From contig JAJEFJ010000031.1 of NCBI GenBank assembly GCA_022820485.1, forward strand, positions 1 through 64,000: a stretch of 64,000 nucleotides of DNA, in the 5' to 3' direction. How positions within the stretch are numbered: the stretch's first letter is position 1; the number at the start of each line of letters is the position of its first letter. Positions 8,409-16,900 of this stretch are shown here, in pieces. Under the pieces are notes generated by a model. The model had not been told where the DNA came from. It did no database searches and was given only the letters and a program-made list of their open reading frames with translations. The position numbers were made by a program, and so were the translations under genes. The DNA comes from Candidatus Latescibacterota bacterium (GTDB lineage: Bacteria > Latescibacterota > UBA2968 > UBA8231).

Positions 8409-11135
8409 TCACTGACTCACCGCCATTTTGACCACGGCTTCCCCGCGCCGTCCGTCGTCGCCGTGCGCGATCAAGCGGCATAGATACAGGCCGCTCGCAT
8501 AGCCTTCCACCGACCAAGTAATTTCGCGCTCGCCAGCTTCCAAGCCCTCCTTGCGAAGCTGGCTAACGTGCCCGCCCAACGCATCAAACACCTCCAATTC
8601 AATGCGTCCAGCCACGCTCAGCGCAAAGCGCAAATGCGCCGCTTCACCGGGGCCAACTGGATTGGGATAGCAATAGACCCGGCTTAGCAAGAGCACCTCG
8701 GGCCTTACAACGGGCCGACCAGCCACCAGCGCGGTCCGCGACCCAGCCGCATCGGCACCCGCCTGCGGCCAATGGGCCGGCCCGCCGGTGTACTGCGCCG
8801 CTACCCGCTGCAAATCCCACGCATACACAGCCGTGCTATCCAAAGCCGCTAGCGCCAACCGGCCATCGCCGTCTAAATCCACTACCACCGGCGACCCCGT
8901 CGGGGGAGCAGCCGTCAGCAGAGGAAAGCCCGGCAAGAGCCGTCCATCGTCATCTACGCCAAAAATCCCGCTGTGGCCGGCGACGAATATCTCCTGTTTG
9001 CCGTCGGCATCCACGTCGCAAAGCACCGGCTCAAAGACCAGATCGCCGACCTCGGCAAAGCGCGGCAAGGCCGTGGGAAAGTCGGCTTGGCGCAATCCGT
9101 CGATGCGCAGGGCGTGTACCGCTCCACCACGTGCAAGTAAAACCACCTCCAACAGGCCATCACCGTCCAAATCGCCCAAGACCGGCGGCGCGGCGAGCGA
9201 ATCGCCCAACTCGACGACCTGTGCTCCGATCTCAACCTGTCCGCCGACCGTGGCAAAGATCGGCTCGACTTGACCATCGCCATCCAAATCGCCTACCGCC
9301 GAGGGCACCATCGGCGGTCTTTGTTCCTCTAACTCGCCGCTTATGGCATCTACCACATAGGTCTGTTCCGCTCCAGCGAGTAACAACTCGGCCTCCGCCC
9401 CCGCGCTGAACTGCGCGTCCAACGGTACCTCATCCAGCGCAAGCCGCCACCGCGGTTGGTCCGCCCCAACGTCCCACGCGCTAATCTCTGCGTCGCGCCG
9501 CAAAAAAACCTCGGGCCGGCCATCGCCATCTCCGTCTCCAGCCGCCAGCAACCGCGCTTCTGGCACTTGCCATGCCGCCACGCCATCTCCGGTCGCATAG
9601 CCGACTCCCCCCTCGGCCTCAAAGAGCAACTCTGCTATTCCGTCGCCGTCCAGATCCGCGGCTTGCAGCCGACCATCGCCCAGCAAATCCCGTGGCCAGC
9701 CCGGGCGCACGCGCCCGAAGCGTATGGCCACCTGCATGGTATCGCCGGGTGCGGAAAGCACTTCAATTTCAACGTCGGTCTCCCACTCCCGATTACTGCG
9801 CGAATCGGGCCGCGTCGCCGGGCCGAACAGCGTTTGTCCGCCGCCGAAAAACGGGTCGTCGGGCCATCCCTCGAATTGCAACTCCCACGCACGGCGTGGA
9901 TTGCCAATGTCGCGGTACCCGTCGGCCTCCTCCAAGGCAATTGCCGGCCAATGGGCTCGATTATTCACCGTGGAGTCTTCAGCGTGCGCTATCACGCCCT
10001 CATCCACGTGCCATATCAGCACTCCCGACCCCGGGACAAAGGCGTCGTATTCGTCGATCTCCGTCCACACGCTCTCTTCTATAGTGATCTGATCGGGATC
10101 GATCCACACCTTATTTTCGTCTTCCCCAACGCCGCGTTGGCCGCGCTGCTGCCTGTTCTCCAGCAAAAAGTACTCGCCTGTGGCAATGGGAATGCGCACG
10201 GCCTTGGGCAGATCTCCACTGCGGTCGGTCGCCAGCAGCGATAGTACGGTATCGCGCCGCACCACCATCGGCTCGATCCACCTTAGCTGCATCTTGCTCC
10301 AAGCCATGGGGTGCGGCGGCGCGAAACCTCTCACCCACGCAAGGCTGTCGGTCCGCACATAGCCCAAAGCGTTGGCCCCTATGTCCATCAGACTCCAGCT
10401 TCCTAGCGCCGGCGAGCCAGTAGCGAAATTGGACAACCCAGGCAGGCCCAACTGATGGCCAAAGAACTTGGCCAACAAGCCATTGAGACCGACCCGACCA
10501 TTGAGGCTGGGCGACTCCGGCAGGATCCATGCCTGCTCTATCTCCACACCACCCACGGTCAGCGGCCCGCCGTTAAAATCCGCAAAATCGCGCTCGGCTA
10601 GGAAGACTGAGCGAATGTCGTTCAGGCCGCCGGTCTCGTAGCCGACCCCGGCGTGGAACACGAGGAAGCTGTTGAATTCGTCCAAGCGCGGGCCGTCGGG
10701 ATCGGCCTGCGCGGCGTGGAGGGCAGCGCGCACCAATTCGATCCACTTCGCGCCGATCTCCTGGGTCGTGCGCCCGTTGCCGTAGTGGAGCATGGATTGG
10801 GGAAGCGTGTACGCCTGCTGTGCGGCGCGGGGGAATACCTCGGCGGAAATCGCCACCCGACCTGCGGAAACGACCTCGTAATAACGCGCCAGGGCGGTCA
10901 AATGCCGCTCGAAATAAGCGCGGTCGTGCGGCGGCAGGTCATAGGGAAGCACGTAATCTTCTGCCGCTTCCTCTTCCTGCGCCGAGCGCAGATCAAACGC
11001 GCCGATTCCCGTGGTTGTCAGCTCATCGGGATTTTCGTGCGGAAAATCCACGCGCAAGGCCAAAATTCGCCACTCGGCGTCAGCGTCGGTGGCCGCTGAC
11101 AACAGCAGTGAGAAGCAGAAGCCTAAGAGAAGCAA
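8409..11135 (-). CDS. M6-like secreted protein with degenerate zinc site, VCBS/FG-GAP repeats and sorting domain
   Basis: A 908-residue exported protein. The N-terminal ~450 residues follow the immune-inhibitor-A/M6 metalloprotease layout, but the zinc motif reads KFFGH (223-227) in KFFGHQLGLPGL, where family members have HExxHxxGLPD. The first His and catalytic Glu are therefore absent and the domain is probably inactive. Residues ~470-800 hold many DLDGDG-type calcium-binding loops typical of VCBS/FG-GAP propellers. The C-terminus (YCYPNPVGPGE, FDALGG, GLYLCRL) is a T9SS/FlgD-type sorting domain. The first usable start is a TTG at 11135 opening a signal peptide (LLLLGFCFSLLLSAATDADA); no clear ribosome-binding site precedes it. 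Likely a surface-displayed binding or adhesion protein; this is inferred. Confidence 0.75.
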   Translation of the reverse strand: MLLLGFCFSLLLSAATDADAEWRILALRVDFPHENPDELTTTGIGAFDLRSAQEEEAAEDYVLPYDLPPHDRAYFERHLTALARYYEVVSAGRVAISAEVFPRAAQQAYTLPQSMLHYGNGRTTQEIGAKWIELVRAALHAAQADPDGPRLDEFNSFLVFHAGVGYETGGLNDIRSVFLAERDFADFNGGPLTVGGVEIEQAWILPESPSLNGRVGLNGLLAKFFGHQLGLPGLSNFATGSPALGSWSLMDIGANALGYVRTDSLAWVRGFAPPHPMAWSKMQLRWIEPMVVRRDTVLSLLATDRSGDLPKAVRIPIATGEYFLLENRQQRGQRGVGEDENKVWIDPDQITIEESVWTEIDEYDAFVPGSGVLIWHVDEGVIAHAEDSTVNNRAHWPAIALEEADGYRDIGNPRRAWELQFEGWPDDPFFGGGQTLFGPATRPDSRSNREWETDVEIEVLSAPGDTMQVAIRFGRVRPGWPRDLLGDGRLQAADLDGDGIAELLFEAEGGVGYATGDGVAAWQVPEARLLAAGDGDGDGRPEVFLRRDAEISAWDVGADQPRWRLALDEVPLDAQFSAGAEAELLLAGAEQTYVVDAISGELEEQRPPMVPSAVGDLDGDGQVEPIFATVGGQVEIGAQVVELGDSLAAPPVLGDLDGDGLLEVVLLARGGAVHALRIDGLRQADFPTALPRFAEVGDLVFEPVLCDVDADGKQEIFVAGHSGIFGVDDDGRLLPGFPLLTAAPPTGSPVVVDLDGDGRLALAALDSTAVYAWDLQRVAAQYTGGPAHWPQAGADAAGSRTALVAGRPVVRPEVLLLSRVYCYPNPVGPGEAAHLRFALSVAGRIELEVFDALGGHVSQLRKEGLEAGEREITWSVEGYASGLYLCRLIAHGDDGRRGEAVVKMAVSQ

Positions 11136-11170
11136 GGGAGCTAAATCGCAGCGTCGCCGCTCGACGCGGC

Positions 11171-11222
11171 AACGACTCGACGACTCGACTGAGCTCGCCG
11201 AAGTCTGAGCTCGCCGAAGACA
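11171..11222. repeat. short direct repeat between porV and the M6-like gene
   Basis: TGAGCTCGCCGAAG occurs twice in a row (about 11188-11201 and 11206-11219), next to CGACTCGACGACTCGACT. The 112-base gap between the two minus-strand genes holds no recognisable gene. It may be a small dispersed repeat. No terminator could be identified. Confidence 0.4.
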
Positions 11223-11247
11223 AAACCAGCGTCCGATGGGAACACCC

Positions 11248-12300
11248 TCAGAAAATGATGTTCATGGAAATGGGCGTATTGTCTCCCACCACCGTCTCTT
11301 CACTACCGATTATATACGCCACGTCAAACTGGAAGCGATTGTATTTTAGCCCAACGCCAAAGGTCTTGGTGCTTACCTCGCCGTCGGTGTCCTGAGAAAG
11401 GCCCGCCCGCAACGCGATAAACGCCTCCCCTTCGCGCGCGGAAAGCCCATATTGGTATTCGCCGCCCACGTGCAGATCCATCTCCTCGAACTCGTTGCTC
11501 ATGCCCTCGTCGGCCCAGGCCTTGGCCAAGTTGCTGACAAAAGACCCATCGGCAATCAGCGGTTTGTACAGGTCAAAGGAGAGCATCAGGTCGTTGTATT
11601 GGGTATCCATCACGTCGTACGCCACCCCGACGACGATGTGCTGGGGCAGCGGATCGGCCTGATCGGCGTCGATATAGGCGATCTTGGGGCCTAGGTTGCG
11701 CAGGGCCGCGCCAAAGCTGAGGCTGGGAGCGGGTTTCCATAAAAAACCCAAATCCGCGGCAAAGCTGTTGCCCACGCCTCGGCCTCGCTCAATGCCGGCC
11801 CCTGCATCGGCCAAGTTGCTGCGGATGAACTTCAAGCCGATACCAGCGGACGTATTGTCGCCGATATGCGCCCCGTAGGCCGCAGACACAGCCACGTCAT
11901 AGCTGCGGAAGGTGCCTTGTTGGTTGCCGCGCTCGTCCGTGCGGATCTGCTCGCCTAGATTCAGCAGCGCGACATTGAAGCCAAAGCCACCCCATCCTTC
12001 CACGGGCTGGGAATAGGCCAGAAACTCGTAAGACAAGTCGTCGGCCAGCTTCGGCAGCCACCTGGTGTGCGAAAGATGGAGCTTTTTCTTGCTCTGCCCG
12101 ACCAGCGCGGCTGGGTTGAAGTAGCTCGCCGTGGCATCATCGGCCACCGCCACGTACGATTCGCCCATAGCAATGGCGCGGGAACCCGGCTCGATCAACA
12201 ACAGCAGTGGAGCACTGCGGCTCTCGGGCGTGGCCCGGACCCCATCGGGCAATGCGCCGACACAAAGGCCAGCCAACAGCAGGGTCGTCAATTTCCTCAT
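11248..12300 (-). CDS. porV: PorV/PorQ-family outer-membrane barrel protein
   Basis: A 350-residue protein with a signal peptide (MRKLTTLLLAGLCVGALPDG...). The first mature segment (GSRAIAMGESYVAVADDA, then YFNPAAL) is the signature start of PorV/PorQ/FadL-like barrels. The chain continues as alternating amphipathic strands and ends in Phe, as outer-membrane barrels do. In Bacteroidota PorV is the shuttle that presents T9SS cargo to the sortase PorU. The gene directly follows a porU homologue in the same orientation, the same order as porU-porV in Porphyromonas. Its leader and first codons closely resemble those of the TolB-barrel gene at 8310. A role with the sorting-domain proteins in this block is likely. 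Confidence 0.85.
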   Translation of the reverse strand: MRKLTTLLLAGLCVGALPDGVRATPESRSAPLLLLIEPGSRAIAMGESYVAVADDATASYFNPAALVGQSKKKLHLSHTRWLPKLADDLSYEFLAYSQPVEGWGGFGFNVALLNLGEQIRTDERGNQQGTFRSYDVAVSAAYGAHIGDNTSAGIGLKFIRSNLADAGAGIERGRGVGNSFAADLGFLWKPAPSLSFGAALRNLGPKIAYIDADQADPLPQHIVVGVAYDVMDTQYNDLMLSFDLYKPLIADGSFVSNLAKAWADEGMSNEFEEMDLHVGGEYQYGLSAREGEAFIALRAGLSQDTDGEVSTKTFGVGLKYNRFQFDVAYIIGSEETVVGDNTPISMNIIF

Positions 12301-12387
12301 AGCGGAGTCCTCCTCAGCTCGGAATAAAATATAAAAACGATGCCTCTAGTACTAAGGCAATATCACTGCTGCAAAGGCACTCCTCTT
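12274..12387 (-). promoter_or_regulatory. duplicated leader, copy B (upstream of porV)
   Basis: This matches copy A at 8287-8375: the first codons, the GAGCTGAGGAGGACTCC ribosome-binding block at 12304-12320 (gene sense) and the 25-base block at 12363-12387. In gene sense TTGCAG is followed 17 bases later by TACTAG, a possible sigma-70-type promoter. The spacer between the two blocks differs in length and sequence from copy A, so conservation is restricted to the blocks. Confidence 0.55.
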
Positions 12388-12413
12388 GCAATTCGCAATT
12401 CCTAATTCCTAAC
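12387..12413. repeat. AATTCCT-rich short repeat array
   Basis: Degenerate direct repeats of AATTCCT/AATTCGC. Similar arrays lie at 8374-8408 and 55063-55129. They directly abut the 101-bp inverted-repeat elements here and at 55130. Confidence 0.55.
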
Positions 12414-12514
12414 TGATGTTACGCAGTAGCTCGCTATCTTGTGGTTTATTGAAGCCTGTTGACCCAAGATATTGGGGCGAAATTGAGGATTTTCTAGAAA
12501 ACTGCGTAACATCA
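12414..12514. mobile_element. 101-bp MITE-like element, copy 1
   Basis: The ends are a perfect 14-bp inverted repeat, TGATGTTACGCAGT and ACTGCGTAACATCA. The interior contains a small hairpin (CCCAAGATATTGGGG). It has the same length as, and is closely similar to, the element at 55130-55230. No coding capacity. It is consistent with a miniature inverted-repeat transposable element moved in trans. It separates porU from the porV leader. Confidence 0.75.
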
Positions 12515-12534
12515 CTTCCTAATTCACCACATGC

Positions 12535-15500
12535 TCACTTGGCGACCTGCAAGACGGCGCGGCGCGCGACCGCAGCCCCGCTTTCCCGCTCGGCTTCTAT
12601 TCGGTAAATATACGAACCGTTGGCCAAACCCGCCGATGGCGTCCAAGACACTTGGTTATAGCCAGCGCGCGTCTGCCCGTCTAGCCGCTCTATCAGCCGC
12701 CCGGCCAGCGAAAAGACCTCTATCTGCACCGTGCGCATCTCGTCTGCTAGCTCATACGTGAAGTAGCCGCTATCGCGCATGGGATTCGGGTAAAATAGAA
12801 CGTTGGCAAGGCTCGTATCCCCTTCGTCTTCTCCAACCGTGACGACCACGGTCTCACGCGACGAATTGTTGAAGTTGTCCCAAGCCTTCAGGCGGATTTC
12901 GTGTTTGCCGGTTTCCAATTCGGGCAGGGGAAATTCGATCACGCCCTGCCGATAATCCCCGCCCTGCACGCTGTATAGATCCGTCAAAGTGAATAGCTCG
13001 CCGTCAATGGCCAGCTCGATTTCGTGTCCGGTCTCTCCGGTGATGTTGATGCCGCTGGGATCTGCAATCGAGGCCAACAACACCGTCTGCCGCGGAATCG
13101 TGCTGCCTTTGGCTCCCTCAAAGCGCAGGGAAATTTCCGGCCCTTCCACGTCCGCTTCCACCCCTTCAGCCGTGCCCGCCAGCACCAGTCCACCCACCGC
13201 GCCAAAGGCCGCCGGGCGATCATCGCTCCAGACGTAGGCGCTGATGCGGCCGTTTTGTCCGCCATACGTAATGTCTTTAGGCACCCTAAATGCGGCGCGG
13301 AAGCGGCCCTCGGCTACTGGAAAGCGGCCGCGAAAAATGGGGGCACCGGTCTGCTGATAAGTATAGCCCTCCAAGTCGCTCTCTTCACTCGAATCAAAAG
13401 CCTGCAACCACACTTGGCCCGCATAAGCAGTGGCCGACGCACCCGCGGCGTCGAGGACTTGGCCGGCGATGGCTACTTCGCCGAGAGCGCGGAGCGAGTC
13501 GGTCGCGTCAATCTGCACCTGAAAGCGCGGCATGGCCAAGCGCGTCGCCGGGTCGCCGAAGAGCGAGTAGCGCTGAATGTTGCGAAATGTAGTATTGCCG
13601 CTGGGAACGTAATACGGCAACAGCAATTGCTTGGCTTCGAAAAGGGCTAGCCCAATCGGCACGTGCTCCCTTCCGGTGTGGAACATCTGCCAGTAAAACT
13701 GGTTGGCCAACTGGACGTTGGTGGAGTGATACCCCACCCGGGTCGCGCAAATCATGCCGATCACGCCCCCGTCTTCCTTCTTCAGCAGCGCTTCGGGCAA
13801 GGAGAGGCGCACTGGATCGTCGAACACCCCAACTTGACTCGCAGCCGTGTAGAACAGGGGCAAACGAGCACCGTTGTTGAGTTTGTCCAAATCGCGAGCC
13901 AGCAAAAACATGCTCTCGTGGGCCAGCACGTTAAGGCTGCCGTGCCCCAAATAAGTCACAGTGAGCGCACCCTCGTTGAAGAGCCGAATAAACTCGTCGC
14001 GGGCCCGAGGTTTCTCTCGTCCCTCTAAGGGAAATTGGGCGATGTAGAGCTTGATCAAATCCAGCGAATTGGGCAGGATGTTGCGGGCCATGTATTCGCT
14101 GTCGCGGATGAAATAAGATTCGACCTTGTGCGGCGCGTCTCGATTGAGCAAGTCGTCCGAGACTAATGCCTGTCGGCTCTGCCAAGGCCCCACTTCGGGC
14201 GTGCGGTCGTAGGCGATGATTTTATCGACGACCACGTCGGCCTCGGCTGCCGTCTGCACCGTCAGCCGCCCAACGGCCATGTCGGGGTACAAATCGCCAC
14301 CCACCACGCGCGTGTACCACTCGTCGTACGTGCTGTCGCCGTCTTGGAACGGCGGGATCCAATTGCCCTGACTGAGCGCTGAGTTGTTTTTGTAATCGTA
14401 CGAACCATCGCCGATCAAGGCCACAAATAGCGGCGCGGGATCCCAGTTCTCGGCCGCGTACGCGAGAAAATTGCGGAGCGCCGCCGGGTCTAAAAGGCCG
14501 CCGGAAAATTCGTCGTAGATGTCTTGGACGTCGATAGCCGCCGTCCGCAGGGGCGGCCCAAAGCGGTTGTCTTCCGCCCGCCATTGGGCCAAGCGCTCGG
14601 CCGCAGCGCGAAAATCGCGGTGGTAAATCGCCACCCAATCGGCCCCCCGGCTCCTAGTCGTCAAATCGCCGGGCCAGTCGAGCTCAATGCGCATTGGTCG
14701 CTTCCAAGCAGCCGGGCCGCCTACTGCGTAATGACGCGGCACATCCCCGGGCCGATCCTGAAAAATTACCGTCCCGGCTTGTGCATCGTATTCGAAGTCC
14801 ACGATCTCGGCCAACCCCGCAGACACCTCAAAGATGCGCGGCTGCTCGTCGGCAAAACCCGCGAGGCGAAATTGCGTGGTGCTCGTCAGCGGATAGGTGA
14901 AAAGCAACTCGCCGCGCTCGGCGACTAAGCCCCGGCTGTACTCCACTTCGTACCAATCGAAGCGAGACGGATTGCCGGAGTGAAAAATTCCCAAGTGGTT
15001 CAGCCCTTCCTGTGCTCCTCGCGTCGCCCACAACGTATCGGATGTAACCGGCATCTGGCCCGATCGCGCCGGGATTGCAAAAGCCGCTGTTCCAATGGTC
15101 TCTTCGTTCCAGCGCACCGAAAAACGCGGCTGTGTCCCAGGCACCCCGATAAAGCCCAACCGCACAGCCACCGGATCGGGGGCGGCCTGCCGCACCACTA
15201 TCGGGAAATTGCGCGCATTGCCGCGAAAGTCCTCCCAGTACCAAGTGTAGCCGGATTTGATGCCTACGAGCTGGTTGAGGACGAACTGCTCGGCTTCCTC
15301 GTGGATTCGCTCCCGATAGCTCGTGGGCTGCGGCGGATCGGACTCCACCAGAGCACCGCTTCTTTGCTCGGCCCGCCGCCCCTCGCCTCCACCGCCGAAA
15401 CCCAGCCAGTACGCGTTCTCGTGCGTGTAAACATTGTGCCGATACTGAAACGAGCGGCTGGCCGGAACGTATTCCCAGCGGCTGACCGGCTCGGCCCAAA

Positions 15501-16251
15501 ACAAGACGAAGTCGTCCGCGTCCAAGCGGCCATCGCCCCCATCCTCCACGACTAAGCCCACTTCCCGCAGGGCTTGGGGCGGATTTATCTCGTCGATGGG
15601 CAAGGCGTTACCGCCGCCGTAGTGCAGGCGCAAACTCGCTGGATTGACGTCGCCGATTGCGACCCCAGCGGCCTCTAAGTCGGCTCCCGATATCCTGTAG
15701 ATCCCCTCTTCCGCGACGGATATTCGCAGCCAAGTCCCTTCCTGCAACGCGGCTTTGCGCGCCGGCCGCCTTTTGGGCGGCAATCGCCAGTTCTTGGCTT
15801 GCTCGGGGTTGACGAGCAACCCTCGGTAGAATGCTTCGCCCCAAGGGTCGGCAACGCGAGAGCCGCTGCTGCCGGTCACGTGTAGGTCAACGACGATTCG
15901 ATCGTACAGAGTCCGCGTTCCATCCGCTTCAACGAGCGGGGCAAACGCCACTGGAACGACGCGCTGGCGACGCACAAAACCGCTTTCGCCGAGAAATACC
16001 GGACCGGGCGTGGGCGCGTCGTCTTCAGCAGCGCGATCCGTCCGCGCTACGCGGGCTTCGACCAGTTCCAAGCGAACCTGTCCGTCGGTTGGGACGCCGA
16101 TCAAGGCACCGCGCCCCTGCTCCAATTCTCGGCCCTCGGGCAGCCAAACCAACTGCAGGCGCTGTGGCGTCTGTTCGCTTACGCGCAATTCTGCCGTGGC
16201 CGCACTCCCGCAAAAAAGCACGAGCACCCAAAAACAGCATTTGAATCTCAT
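12535..16251 (-). CDS. porU: PorU-like gingipain-family (C25) protein with catalytic Cys replaced by Ser
   Basis: A 1238-residue protein with a signal peptide (MRFKCCFWVLVLFCGSAATAE). After an N-terminal region (EGIYRISGADLEAAGV), residues ~540-920 form a C25 peptidase core: FVALIGDGSYDY, PDMAVGRL, TYLGHGS with His770, and PLFYTAASQVGVFDDP. In PorU and gingipains this last stretch carries the nucleophile (TATCDFSRFDDP-like); here the aligned position is Ser805. The C-terminus (YPNPMRDSG, FSLAGRLIE, NGSYIYRI) is itself a type A sorting/FlgD domain. PorU removes sorting domains and attaches cargo to lipopolysaccharide at the outer membrane. This copy may be a non-cleaving scaffold or a divergent serine enzyme. 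porV follows in the same orientation. No ribosome-binding site precedes the ATG. Confidence 0.82.
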   Translation of the reverse strand: MRFKCCFWVLVLFCGSAATAELRVSEQTPQRLQLVWLPEGRELEQGRGALIGVPTDGQVRLELVEARVARTDRAAEDDAPTPGPVFLGESGFVRRQRVVPVAFAPLVEADGTRTLYDRIVVDLHVTGSSGSRVADPWGEAFYRGLLVNPEQAKNWRLPPKRRPARKAALQEGTWLRISVAEEGIYRISGADLEAAGVAIGDVNPASLRLHYGGGNALPIDEINPPQALREVGLVVEDGGDGRLDADDFVLFWAEPVSRWEYVPASRSFQYRHNVYTHENAYWLGFGGGGEGRRAEQRSGALVESDPPQPTSYRERIHEEAEQFVLNQLVGIKSGYTWYWEDFRGNARNFPIVVRQAAPDPVAVRLGFIGVPGTQPRFSVRWNEETIGTAAFAIPARSGQMPVTSDTLWATRGAQEGLNHLGIFHSGNPSRFDWYEVEYSRGLVAERGELLFTYPLTSTTQFRLAGFADEQPRIFEVSAGLAEIVDFEYDAQAGTVIFQDRPGDVPRHYAVGGPAAWKRPMRIELDWPGDLTTRSRGADWVAIYHRDFRAAAERLAQWRAEDNRFGPPLRTAAIDVQDIYDEFSGGLLDPAALRNFLAYAAENWDPAPLFVALIGDGSYDYKNNSALSQGNWIPPFQDGDSTYDEWYTRVVGGDLYPDMAVGRLTVQTAAEADVVVDKIIAYDRTPEVGPWQSRQALVSDDLLNRDAPHKVESYFIRDSEYMARNILPNSLDLIKLYIAQFPLEGREKPRARDEFIRLFNEGALTVTYLGHGSLNVLAHESMFLLARDLDKLNNGARLPLFYTAASQVGVFDDPVRLSLPEALLKKEDGGVIGMICATRVGYHSTNVQLANQFYWQMFHTGREHVPIGLALFEAKQLLLPYYVPSGNTTFRNIQRYSLFGDPATRLAMPRFQVQIDATDSLRALGEVAIAGQVLDAAGASATAYAGQVWLQAFDSSEESDLEGYTYQQTGAPIFRGRFPVAEGRFRAAFRVPKDITYGGQNGRISAYVWSDDRPAAFGAVGGLVLAGTAEGVEADVEGPEISLRFEGAKGSTIPRQTVLLASIADPSGINITGETGHEIELAIDGELFTLTDLYSVQGGDYRQGVIEFPLPELETGKHEIRLKAWDNFNNSSRETVVVTVGEDEGDTSLANVLFYPNPMRDSGYFTYELADEMRTVQIEVFSLAGRLIERLDGQTRAGYNQVSWTPSAGLANGSYIYRIEAERESGAAVARRAVLQVAK

Positions 16252-16342
16252 AAAATGGTATAGGCGGGATAGGTCATTGGATCATGGTGATTGGCACTTT
16301 TAAGGTCATTCCAAGCCCTCTTTTTGTCAAGAGCATCTCACC

Positions 16343-16371
16343 TTGACTTATCGGCTTAGTGCCGCTATGTT
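16343..16371 (+). promoter_or_regulatory. sigma-70-type promoter for rpmB
   Basis: TTGACT (16343-16348) and TATGTT (16366-16371) are separated by 17 bases. A GGGAGG ribosome-binding site lies just before the rpmB ATG at 16399. This is the clearest promoter in the divergent porU/rpmB gap. Confidence 0.65.
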
Positions 16372-16398
16372 TTATAGTTTTGTAACAGGGAGGCACTC

Positions 16399-16626
16399 AT
16401 GGCCAGACAATGCAGCCTGACCAACGTTAAGGGCCTAGTTGGCAACAGCGTCAGCCACTCGCAGCGCAAAACCAAGCGCGTCCAACAGCCTAATCTCATC
16501 AAAAAGCGCATCTTCATTCCCGAGGAAAACCGCACCGTCACCCTCCGCCTAACCGCCCGTGCCCTACGCACTTTAAACAAAAAAGGCGTCCATCAGTTCC
16601 TGAAAGAAAACGGGATCAAGGTCTGA
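16399..16626 (+). CDS. rpmB: 50S ribosomal protein bL28
   Basis: A 75-residue basic protein with the bL28 pattern: MARQCSLTNVKGLVGNSVSH, then KTKR.Q.PNL, then a C-terminal half with LR.TARALRTLNKKG. A structural component of the large subunit. The size is normal for the family. It has its own promoter and a good ribosome-binding site, and stands alone between porU (divergent) and a decayed oxidase fragment. Confidence 0.93.
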   Translation: MARQCSLTNVKGLVGNSVSHSQRKTKRVQQPNLIKKRIFIPEENRTVTLRLTARALRTLNKKGVHQFLKENGIKV

Positions 16627-16627
16627 G

Positions 16628-16900
16628 CGGACAAAAGCGCTAGAGGCCGAGGGGCTGAGCCGCTGGGGACTGGACTGGGCCGGCGGCTTGCTGTGGGCAT
16701 TGTTACCAGTGGCCACCCAAGCCGCGCATTTGCATCGCACCGCCGCGCGCTACCATGCCATCGGCTGGCGCTTTGCAGCCGACGAACACAACGAAGACGC
16801 CTTTACCCCGCTCAGCGCCGGCGCGGCGCACATGAATCAGATGCTCAAGCGCGCGCGCGCCCCCCAAGGCATTTTCAACCCCGGTAAGCTATACGCCTAG
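16628..16900 (+). pseudogene. decayed C-terminal fragment of a GlcE-like FAD-linked oxidase
   Basis: The frame stays open from just after the rpmB stop, with no ATG before mid-fragment. It reads GLDWAGGLLWALLPV, then MNQMLKRARAPQGIFNPGKL. The last motif is the hallmark C-terminus of glycolate oxidase subunits GlcD/GlcE and related FAD-linked oxidases (LK..FDP.GIFNPGR). About 90 residues remain of a protein normally near 350-400 residues, so the gene has been truncated. Its stop overlaps the stop of the convergent dehydratase gene. A translated short protein from the TTG at 16688 cannot be excluded. Confidence 0.6.
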
